Positions 7,392 through 13,040 of a stretch of 13,040 nt of DNA are shown piece after piece (position 1 is the first letter of the stretch; every line of letters begins with the position of its first letter). The position numbers and the translations under genes are program-made. Under the pieces are notes generated by a model. It saw nothing but the letters and a program-made list of their open reading frames with translations, was not told where the DNA came from and ran no database searches. The DNA lies in the NCBI GenBank assembly GCA_021780625.1, contig JAJXYI010000087.1:1-13040 (forward strand), in the 5' to 3' direction. Origin of the DNA: a bacterium. GTDB lineage: Bacteria > Verrucomicrobiota > Verrucomicrobiae > Opitutales > Opitutaceae.

Positions 7392-8624
7392 TCACCGGGC
7401 AGTCGAAGTCCGGCTCTGAGAAGTCACCTCATTTCCCCTGCGAGCGTGCCAATCGGCCAGGTCTGCGGTGCGATCCGAAGGCGACACGGAGACGTGAACC
7501 ACTTTCCCATCGGCGTAGGAGCACTCGACAACCGTGCCTCCGGGCGCATGAAGTTTGAAGTCCACATTCCATTCCGACGGCCAAGTCGGGAGCAGAAGCA
7601 GCCTTTTCCCCGGAGTCTGCAGCAGCATTTCCTGAAGCGCGATCATGCCGGAGCCGCCCCAATTGTGATCCGGAGTCCAATCGAATCCCGGTCCCCAGAA
7701 GCTTGGGAAGCGCCGCCGTTGGCTTGAATCGAAATCATTGTTCCCTCGCGCATCATCCAACTTCTTCGAAACGTAATCCTTCGCTTCCGCGGTCAGCCCC
7801 AATCTCGCCATCCAAATCCCTTGCTGGGTCCAGCCATACCAAAGCGTGCGCTCCGGGTTCCAGGGTTTGTCGCCGGGGCGGGGCGCCGTCCAGGGCTCCG
7901 CACCGAGACAGGGATCCAGGCCGTAGGTCCAGGTGTCACGCGCAATATGGAGCCCGGGCAGGCCGAGTCCGTAAAGCCCGTAGGGGAAAACCGGATAAAG
8001 TTGAGGGACTTCCTCGTTGTGGATCGGTCCGGACGCCCCTTCGACCGGCGCGATCGTAAGATGTCCTTCGCGCTCCCGGAAATTGACACTTGGGAGCCGT
8101 CCGAGCCATCCCCGGTAACGTTCCTTGTCCGCCCCATTCACCAAGGTGTCCGGCAGGGCCAGCAACCCCTCGAGATTCACCCGTAGCGCACAGATCACGT
8201 CGGTTGGATTCCTTCCATAGTAGGTCTCAAGCGCCTGCGACGGATCGAGCACAAGTTTCCCGGCCCGATCCCAATCGCTCCCGGTCCGCTTGCGCTCCAT
8301 CATGCGATAGTAGTTGAAGAAGAAATCGACCGACTTCTGCAGGAACGGCGCGTAGGGCCGCAGGTCTGCATCCGGGAAATAGCGGTGGTATTGCTGGATC
8401 ATGTACGCCATTTCCAGCTGCGTCGTGTAATAATACGGAAGCAGATTCGCCAGGCCCCTCTCCTTTCCTGGGTATCGGTCCCCGTAGGGCGGCTCCCATC
8501 CGTAATGGCTTCCCAGCGGCAGCCCGCTGCTGTCGATCTGTTCGCCGAATGCAGCCCCTTCCACCCCCCAGGAAAGCCCGCGCTCGCGCCAGGGCGTTGG
8601 GCAGATTCCGCCGGTAAAACTCAA
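7392..8624 (-). CDS. C-terminal fragment of the frameshifted DUF5703 glycosidase
   Basis: This open frame encodes 410 residues. The first ~19, up to the G6 run, overlap the upstream fragment in another frame and are not native. The remaining ~390 carry the rest of the helical barrel and the C-terminal beta-sandwich, with QIDSSGLPLGSHYGWEPPYG, LPYYYTTQLEMAYMIQQYHR and a late DWTPDHNWGGSGMIAL segment. It has no signal peptide or plausible ribosome site of its own, so independent expression is unlikely. It stops 34 bases from the end of the convergent GntR/LacI regulator. Confidence 0.55.
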   Translation of the reverse strand: MSFTGGICPTPWRERGLSWGVEGAAFGEQIDSSGLPLGSHYGWEPPYGDRYPGKERGLANLLPYYYTTQLEMAYMIQQYHRYFPDADLRPYAPFLQKSVDFFFNYYRMMERKRTGSDWDRAGKLVLDPSQALETYYGRNPTDVICALRVNLEGLLALPDTLVNGADKERYRGWLGRLPSVNFREREGHLTIAPVEGASGPIHNEEVPQLYPVFPYGLYGLGLPGLHIARDTWTYGLDPCLGAEPWTAPRPGDKPWNPERTLWYGWTQQGIWMARLGLTAEAKDYVSKKLDDARGNNDFDSSQRRRFPSFWGPGFDWTPDHNWGGSGMIALQEMLLQTPGKRLLLLPTWPSEWNVDFKLHAPGGTVVECSYADGKVVHVSVSPSDRTADLADWHARRGNEVTSQSRTSTAR

Positions 8625-9936
8625 ACTCGGGCTTCATCAAATCCACGTCTCCATTTCGCAGCATCGGCCAGTAGACCAGGCGCTGGTTCTGCCCTGTCCA
8701 GGCGCCCCATGCCCGGAAATCCGGATTGAAATACGACGGCTTGCCATGGTTGCCGTCCACGTAGGTCGGATCGAAGGTGAACAGACCGCCGTTGAACCTC
8801 GTGGGCCAGCGCCCAGTGACGTTGCAGGCGAGTTGGTATCGAAACAGCTGGAAATTCCGTCCCACCCGCCATCCCTGGTCAGAGGGCCCCGTGCCCGCAT
8901 CGATGACGACATGGCTTCGTTGCCAGAACGCCCGCCACCAGGCCAGGTTCTCCCTCCAAGCCGCGGCATCCCCGCCCGCCCGGCTTGCGGCGAAGCGCTC
9001 AAGCTGTTCATTCCACGACTTGAGCGACGGATTCCTCTCGGTCAGCAGAAAGATCCTCACATGGTGGCGTCTCGCAGGTTCGGCACTCCGGAGAATCCAC
9101 GATTTGTAGGGAGTGTCTGCATACACGCCCGCCCCGTTCCCCGCGTCGACCAGTCCGTTCCCGGTCATCAGCCCGCCGAATATCCGGTCCCGCGAAGGAC
9201 TGACCAGCGAGGCCCCGGCACGCTCCAGCCCCTCGAGACGGACCTCCTTGTCGAACAGCAGGTCGGCGTTGTCGTTCTGATGCGCGAATTCCACCGACGA
9301 GCCTCCGTGGAAACCGATCCGGTCGGCGTACGAGTGCACTTCCCCGCGATACCAGAAATAGCCGAACGTCGACCAGCGGTTGTAATCCCACGCGCTGGGC
9401 TTTCCATCCTTGTCCAGCGTCAGGGGGATGAGGTGTGTCCGCGTACGCCAGGATTCGTACGAAGCCGTGAGCGTCGATGGCCGAACGGACTCGATGTCCA
9501 CATGAATGACCGGACGACTCACCTCGATCCAGATCCGGCCCTTCACACCGTTGCCCCCGAACGTGACCGATCCATTCCGCAGCACGAGTTCCTGTTTCAC
9601 CGCCGCCGGATCCGCAAACGGATGGCCGTTCAGGTGGAGCCGAAACCGGCCGCATTTCTGCTGTTGGTCGTTCTCGTCCAGATTGCCACTACGGTCGGCG
9701 TAGAAGAGAAGGTCCTCACCCTCTATCCAGACATTCAACCCGATGTCGCCTCCACCGCACGGCATCGAATCCCCTGAGTTTCTACCCGGGCCCGTCCATG
9801 ACACATTGTAGTCGTCGAGCCAGGCGAGTCCACCTCTACGAGCCGACGCTGCCCGCAGCATTCCGACGGCGGCAAGGGCCAGGAATGAAATCCTTGCCGC
9901 AACTGAAAAACGGATGGGAGCTCTCTCGGAAGGCAT
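8227..9936 (-). CDS. N-terminal fragment of the frameshifted DUF5703 glycosidase
   Basis: This open frame encodes 569 residues. About the first 455 are genuine: signal peptide, DUF5703 N-terminal domain and the beginning of the helical catalytic region. The last ~112 residues after the G6 run are out of frame, Arg/Gly-rich and unlike any domain, and end at a chance stop at 8227. If the frameshift is real, the product would lack most of the catalytic barrel and would probably be inactive. No convincing Shine-Dalgarno precedes the ATG at 9936; the start is supported by the signal peptide directly behind it. Confidence 0.6.
   Translation of the reverse strand: MPSERAPIRFSVAARISFLALAAVGMLRAASARRGGLAWLDDYNVSWTGPGRNSGDSMPCGGGDIGLNVWIEGEDLLFYADRSGNLDENDQQQKCGRFRLHLNGHPFADPAAVKQELVLRNGSVTFGGNGVKGRIWIEVSRPVIHVDIESVRPSTLTASYESWRTRTHLIPLTLDKDGKPSAWDYNRWSTFGYFWYRGEVHSYADRIGFHGGSSVEFAHQNDNADLLFDKEVRLEGLERAGASLVSPSRDRIFGGLMTGNGLVDAGNGAGVYADTPYKSWILRSAEPARRHHVRIFLLTERNPSLKSWNEQLERFAASRAGGDAAAWRENLAWWRAFWQRSHVVIDAGTGPSDQGWRVGRNFQLFRYQLACNVTGRWPTRFNGGLFTFDPTYVDGNHGKPSYFNPDFRAWGAWTGQNQRLVYWPMLRNGDVDLMKPEFEFYRRNLPNALARARAFLGGGRGCIRRTDRQQRAAAGKPLRMGAALRGPIPRKGEGPGESASVLLHDAAGNGVHDPAIPPLFPGCRPAALRAVPAEVGRFLLQLLSHDGAQADRERLGSGRETCARSVAGA
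8564..8569 (-). other. G6 homopolymer at the frameshift point
   Basis: Six C on the plus strand (six G in the coding strand). Upstream of it the coding frame is that of the N-terminal fragment, and downstream that of the C-terminal fragment. Five G would keep the whole gene in one frame, so the run carries one extra base. Confidence 0.8.
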
Positions 9937-10075
9937 GACTTGGGCAAGGTTGTATATTCGGGGTTTCCGTCAAAAGGAATATCGATGACTGGGCCCTCGA
10001 TCGGTCCCGTTATTGAACCACTTCGATGCGAATTTTCCTAGGAACGATAGCTTCCAATGTGTGTATGTAATCGCC
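9937..10075. promoter_or_regulatory. divergent promoter region with several palindromes (DUF5703 glycosidase / AraC regulator)
   Basis: This 139-base gap separates divergent starts. It contains a perfect 10-base palindrome TTCCTAGGAA (10035-10044), an overlapping GGAA-N7-TTCC repeat just after it, an ATCGA-N11-TCGAT inverted repeat (9981-10001), and a GC-rich dyad centred on CGATCG (9998-10003). These are candidate AraC-family or auxiliary binding sites. TTGACG on the minus strand near 9970 resembles a -35, but no -10 lies at the right distance (TATACA is only 11 bases away). No promoter is assigned. Confidence 0.4.
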
Positions 10076-11011
10076 ATGACCTCGAAAGTTAAGGCCCACA
10101 GCTGGCACACCGCACGACAACTCCACCAGATCCAGCTCCTGTCCTGCGATCTGAGCGAGCTGACCGCCTGGCAGAGCCCCAATCATGCGGCGCCCTTCTG
10201 GAGGTTGTATTGGCACAATCATGATGGTGCGTTCATCACTGTCGCCGGCCGTGCCCTGCCGCTGCGGCGGGGGGTGATCACGCTGATCCCGCCACACACG
10301 GAATTCTCGTCCCGGCTCACCCGCCCGGTCGAACAGTTCTTCCTGCATTTCCTGATCGATCCCTCCTTCGACAGCCCGCTTGGGAGGGTTTACCAGATAC
10401 TTCCCGACCGCGACTTCCGCGACCTCCAAAAACGGATCATCGCCCTGCTTCGGTCCGACGCCTCGAACATCCATGCGTCGCTGCTCGCGCAGATCCTCGT
10501 ATCCATCGCCCTCCTGCACCTTCCCGGGGAGCATTGGACTCAGCGCTTCGAGGATGCGCGGATCACCCGGGCAGTGACGGCAATCCGCGCCGCCTATCCC
10601 GGTTGGATCGGCAACACCGCGCTCGCCAAGCAGGCGTCGCTGCAACCCTCGAGCTTCATCAGGGTCTTCCGTACATGCACCGGTCGCACACCCGTGGAAT
10701 TTCTGATGGGCCTCCGATTGGAGGAAGCCTGCACCATGCTCCACTATTCGGACGCCACACTCGAGGAGATCGCGGAGCGCGTCGGCTTCTGCGATCGAGC
10801 CCATTTCTCCCGCATGTTCAGCGCCCGAATGAACTGCACGCCCGCCAGGTACAGGCATTTGGTCAATTCCGGCGAACGCCTGCGACCCGACGCGCAGCGA
10901 AAGCGCCCGCAGGTTCCCAAAATCAGACACTGCCGGCCCGACAAATCAGCCAGATCTTTCCAATTGCGCACCCGCCGCGTTCGGATGGCAACGAACACCA
11001 ACCCCGCGTGA
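10076..11011 (+). CDS. AraC-family transcriptional regulator
   Basis: A 311-residue regulator. Residues ~30-100 form a cupin-like sensor (FWRLYWHNHDGAFITVAG, LRRGVITLIPPHTEF, FFLHFLID). Residues ~163-262 form the AraC double helix-turn-helix: LAKQASLQPSSFIRVFRTCT is the first, and LEEIAERVGFCDRAHFSRMF with the closing TPARYR is the second. A basic tail of about 49 residues follows the domain, longer than usual for the family. The frame is open back to a TTG at 10013, but ATG at 10076 fits the usual N-terminus better; neither has a clear ribosome site. It is divergent from the DUF5703 glycosidase and probably regulates it, and it converges with the GH9 gene. The ligand is unknown. Confidence 0.87.
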   Translation: MTSKVKAHSWHTARQLHQIQLLSCDLSELTAWQSPNHAAPFWRLYWHNHDGAFITVAGRALPLRRGVITLIPPHTEFSSRLTRPVEQFFLHFLIDPSFDSPLGRVYQILPDRDFRDLQKRIIALLRSDASNIHASLLAQILVSIALLHLPGEHWTQRFEDARITRAVTAIRAAYPGWIGNTALAKQASLQPSSFIRVFRTCTGRTPVEFLMGLRLEEACTMLHYSDATLEEIAERVGFCDRAHFSRMFSARMNCTPARYRHLVNSGERLRPDAQRKRPQVPKIRHCRPDKSARSFQLRTRRVRMATNTNPA

Positions 11012-11035
11012 ATCACCCGCGATGACGATGTTCTG

Positions 11036-11051
11036 CGCAGAGGCGTCTGCG
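11036..11051. terminator. candidate bidirectional terminator hairpin between convergent genes
   Basis: A perfect 6-base stem CGCAGA/TCTGCG closed by a GGCG tetraloop lies in the 42-base gap between the AraC stop (11011) and the GH9 stop (11054). The position fits a shared terminator, but neither side has a T-tract, so it would be an atypical one. Confidence 0.33.
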
Positions 11052-11053
11052 GT

Positions 11054-12802
11054 CTAGCGTTCGGCGCGCGATGCGAGTGTCAGCATGACGACTATGTCCG
11101 CCTGGCCGCTGATCGTCGACTCCTGGCACATGAAATCCTCTCGATCGTCGACAAAGACCGCAGCCGGGGTATCGAACCGCGCGAGCGTTCCGTCGCGTTC
11201 GGACTTGAAGTAACGCTGGAGCGAATCGTGAGTCTTCCGATCACCCGGCCCCTCGGAAACCGCGCCGGCGGGAAACACTCCGAGGAGCTCGTATGTCGGG
11301 TTGTAGATCTGGTGGACAGTGTTCGTCAGTTGCTCGGAGAAGAAGAAGGAGACGCCCCAGTTGTTCCGGCCAAAGGTATAGTCGAGCATGTGGTCGAACA
11401 GCCTGCCTTGCGCAAGGGAAGGAGCGACGCGCAACGACACGACCTCGGCGGCGTTTGCCGCACCGACCCAGCGATAGAGACTCCCCCACTCGTAATGACC
11501 GGGGATGCCCCATGGTCGACCGGCGCCCGCGGCGCGTTCGGCGTAGCGATCCACCTCCGCCAGCAAACGTTCCTTGGCCGTGGGATCGTAGTGCGACAGC
11601 ACAAGATTCGCCAACCAGTTCCAATCGGCCCATCCAACCTGCTCTCCTGCGGGCGGCGCAAGTTTGATGGCGAAGTCGAGATAGCGGCGTTGGTGCGTCA
11701 ACGCATACAACTCTGCCCCCGCCAGGGCCATTTCGTCGGTATCGATGGGATCGCGATAGAAGTCGTTCACTTTCCCGCGCTCGAATGCGGTTGTCACCGA
11801 GTCGGGTTGGAGCGCCCTTGCGAATATCGCGCGTGCCAGGCCGGCGTAACGCTCCGCGTCGGCAGTGCGGCCGAGTTCACGCCAGGTCCGGGCGCCGAGC
11901 GCGAGGGCCGCTGCTGCCGCTCCCATATGCGCGCGGGAAAGCGCACACAGCGCGGGGCGTCTTCCGTCGAGTCGATCGTCCTCTGGAAGGCGCCTCGGCT
12001 GTTCGTGGTCGCGCTCGTCACCGACCTGGATCACGAACGTGTTCGAGTCGGGAAACACGCGGGAAAGAAACTCGAGCCCGTGCCGTGCTTCATCGAGCAC
12101 ATCGGGCAAGTCGGAGCGACTGTTGACCCTGGTGAACTGCGCGGGATCGAGATGATAGGCCAAAAGCAGGTGGTAGGTTGTGTAGGCGATCTCCAGCGTG
12201 AACTTGATCTGGTCACCTGCGTCGTACCAGCCGCCGAGCACGTCGATCTTACGTGCGGGCGACGCGGGTTTCCATTTGCCGTTCGCCACGTCACCGTCGG
12301 GTATCCACACGGGTGCGTGAGCATCCCCGGGGTGCGAGAATCCGTGAAGAATGGTCTCATATGAACCCGAGCGGGCGACGCGCAAGTCGCGCACTGCCTC
12401 AGTCACAAAACGCAGATATGGCGCGTGGTCTATTTCAAACGCGGCCGTGACTCCGTCGGGCCCGATGAATCGATAGGCACCGATTTCGTGCAACGAAGAG
12501 AAATCCACGACGTAGTTGAACGCCATCGGTGTATTGTCGCCGCGACCCACAACGCTCGCACCGAATGTGCCCTTCAAAACAGGGCCGGTCCGGGCCCGCA
12601 TCGTTCCTACGATCGGCACCGGCGCAGGGGTGATGCAGTCAATCCGCCACGCGAGGCCGGCGAGGTTGGAGTCGCTCATCGCTACGAGCGACTTCGGCTG
12701 GTCCGGTCGAAAATCCGCGTGGTTCCAGCGCAGGAATATCCCTGCACCGTGCGCGAGGGCCGACCCGGCGAGCAAGAGGCACATTATTGCCGCAATTTTC
12801 AT
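11054..12802 (-). CDS. secreted glycoside hydrolase family 9 protein with CelD-type N-terminal domain
   Basis: A 582-residue exported protein. Residues 1-~20 are a signal peptide (LLLAGSALAHG). Residues ~25-128 form an Ig-like domain as in CelD-type GH9 enzymes, with YVVDFSSLHEIGAYRF and FEIDHAPY. The GH9 (alpha/alpha)6 barrel follows. GGWYDAGDQIKF places the nucleophile-activating aspartates at 194 and 197, LDEARHGLEFLSRV and VIQVGD come next, GRNNWGVSF is the late glycine loop, and QES places the probable acid Glu561. The PHHR-type motif normally found after the glycine loop is not recognisable (the segment reads TNTVHQIYNPTY), so the substrate cleft may differ from true cellulases. Expected action is on beta-1,4-linked glucans or related oligosaccharides in the periplasm or outside. 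It is monocistronic here, with IS DNA starting about 140 bases upstream. Confidence 0.86.
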   Translation of the reverse strand: MKIAAIMCLLLAGSALAHGAGIFLRWNHADFRPDQPKSLVAMSDSNLAGLAWRIDCITPAPVPIVGTMRARTGPVLKGTFGASVVGRGDNTPMAFNYVVDFSSLHEIGAYRFIGPDGVTAAFEIDHAPYLRFVTEAVRDLRVARSGSYETILHGFSHPGDAHAPVWIPDGDVANGKWKPASPARKIDVLGGWYDAGDQIKFTLEIAYTTYHLLLAYHLDPAQFTRVNSRSDLPDVLDEARHGLEFLSRVFPDSNTFVIQVGDERDHEQPRRLPEDDRLDGRRPALCALSRAHMGAAAAALALGARTWRELGRTADAERYAGLARAIFARALQPDSVTTAFERGKVNDFYRDPIDTDEMALAGAELYALTHQRRYLDFAIKLAPPAGEQVGWADWNWLANLVLSHYDPTAKERLLAEVDRYAERAAGAGRPWGIPGHYEWGSLYRWVGAANAAEVVSLRVAPSLAQGRLFDHMLDYTFGRNNWGVSFFFSEQLTNTVHQIYNPTYELLGVFPAGAVSEGPGDRKTHDSLQRYFKSERDGTLARFDTPAAVFVDDREDFMCQESTISGQADIVVMLTLASRAER

Positions 12803-12941
12803 TGCCTGAATCGGTGGACGGGAGACTTAGGCGGTATCACGGGTGGGGCCGATGGCCCGGCGACATTTTTCGGCGTCTCGGACAACGGAATTGCAGGAGG
12901 ATGTGCGCCCTGTTGCTCAACAGCCTATTTCTTGGGCTGAA
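12803..12941. promoter_or_regulatory. GH9 upstream region, truncated by an IS end
   Basis: A 139-base stretch between the GH9 start and the insertion-sequence end. It must hold the GH9 leader and probably its promoter on the minus strand, but I see no convincing -35/-10 pair. It contains two small hairpins, GGGCC-GAT-GGCCC (12846-12858) and CTGTTG-CT-CAACAG (12910-12923). No gene is supported in it. Confidence 0.35.
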
Positions 12942-13040
12942 TGAGGTGGACCCCGGAAACTGGACAGGAGGGATCGTTAACCCAAAGTCAGAGAAACCCA
13001 CACGATCCACATGTCCAAGAAACGACGTCAGCACAGTCCT
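12942..13040 (+). mobile_element. IS3-family insertion sequence, left end (partial)
   Basis: TGAGGTGGACCCCGGAAACT, followed by GGACA (12942-12966), resembles IS3-family left terminal repeats: TG start, GG-GG-ACCCC core, then an A-rich TGGACA. About 45 bases later comes the start of an orfA-like frame. Terminal repeat and gene are spaced and oriented as in IS3 elements. The rest of the element, its right repeat and any target duplication lie beyond the window. The exact first base is uncertain by a few positions. Confidence 0.72.
13011..13040 (+). CDS. IS3-family transposase OrfA, N-terminal ten codons (partial)
   Basis: Reading ATG at 13011 gives MSKKRRQHSP up to the edge. This basic start, rich in Lys and Arg and ending in His-Ser-Pro, is characteristic of IS3 OrfA proteins, where EFK usually follows, leading into the helix-turn-helix that binds the terminal repeats. 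Only ten residues are visible, so the call leans on the terminal repeat just upstream. In the family, OrfA is joined to the DDE-catalytic OrfB by programmed frameshifting; neither can be checked here. Confidence 0.65.
   Translation, partial: MSKKRRQHSP

Larger units (their letters stand above)
7392..9936 (-). pseudogene. secreted DUF5703-type glycoside hydrolase, interrupted by a +1 frameshift
   Basis: Joined across one frameshift this reads as a single ~847-residue exported enzyme. Residues 1-~32 form a signal peptide (basic start, then a hydrophobic ISFLALAAVGML core). The N-terminal domain (about 40-300) has the DUF5703 signature: YNVSWTGPGRNSGDSMPCGG, then DIGLNVWIEGEDLLFY. After ~370 comes an (alpha/alpha)6-barrel-like region related to GH95/GH65 folds, with RFNGGLFTFDPTY, a GWEPPYGDRY segment and WGGSGMIALQEMLLQ. 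The C-terminal LLLPTWPSEWNVDFKLHAPG is typical of such enzymes. The break is in a run of six G (plus-strand C at 8564-8569). Removing one G rejoins ARARAFLGVEGAAFGEQID without a gap. Both halves are otherwise intact, so the lesion is either recent or a sequencing error. It is divergent from an AraC-type regulator that probably controls it. The substrate is unknown; a plant-type or microbial polysaccharide is likely. Confidence 0.8.

Noticed and set aside
10013..10075. TTG start extending the AraC regulator by 21 residues
   Set aside because: The extra residues do not resemble the family, they would consume half of the divergent promoter, and an ATG at 10076 gives a normal N-terminus.
11228..12364. 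Plus-strand open frame of 378 codons opposite the GH9 gene
   Set aside because: Low-complexity, no recognisable motif, and entirely inside a well-supported minus-strand gene.
12846..12858. GGGCC-GAT-GGCCC hairpin followed downstream by a short T-run, as a terminator
   Set aside because: No gene is transcribed rightward into it, the T-run is not adjacent to the stem, and such stems arise readily in GC-rich DNA.
12901..13040. ATG at 12901 preceded directly by AGGAGG, open to the right edge
   Set aside because: There is no spacing between the Shine-Dalgarno-like run and ATG, the frame runs through the IS terminal repeat in a frame other than OrfA, and the peptide has no familiar features.

Overview
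This is a high-GC window from a bacterium specialised in carbohydrate use. The mix of families fits a Verrucomicrobiota/Opitutaceae-like genome: a DUF5703-type secreted glycosidase, a GH9 enzyme with a CelD-type N-terminus, a GntR-headed regulator with a LacI-like sensor, and a sugar-catabolic operon with ROK, SIS, SDR, PF12831-type FAD oxidoreductase and phosphotriesterase-like genes. The taxonomic call is inferred from family content only. No rRNA, tRNA or CRISPR array was seen. No gene-free stretch exceeds 300 bases; the longest are about 140 bases.

Region 1 (1-6261, minus strand) is one tightly packed six-gene operon, read right to left: SDR dehydrogenase, ROK sugar kinase, SIS-domain protein, PF12831-type FAD oxidoreductase, phosphotriesterase-family metal hydrolase, then a GH94/GH36-like glycoside phosphorylase or hydrolase cut off by the left edge. 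Gene gaps run from 4 to about 67 bases. All products look cytoplasmic. Together they could split an imported glycoside, phosphorylate a sugar and oxidise, hydrolyse or isomerise a product. The substrate cannot be read from the sequence.

Region 2 (6262-7357): a divergent 97-base promoter region separates the operon from a plus-strand GntR/LacI chimeric regulator, which probably controls the operon. An ATCGG-N12-CCGAT inverted repeat lies in this gap.

Region 3 (7392-11011): a secreted DUF5703-type glycoside hydrolase on the minus strand is broken into two frames by one extra base in a G6 run (8564-8569). It is divergent from an AraC-family regulator on the plus strand (10076-11011), with a 139-base shared promoter region rich in small palindromes.

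Region 4 (11054-13040): a minus-strand secreted GH9-family protein converges on the AraC gene, with a perfect hairpin in the gap. Upstream of it, the left end of an IS3-family insertion sequence (terminal repeat plus the first ten codons of orfA) runs off the right edge.

The overall picture is an accessory polysaccharide/glycoside-use locus: secreted hydrolases on the right, intracellular processing on the left, each with a local regulator, and mobile DNA at the edge.
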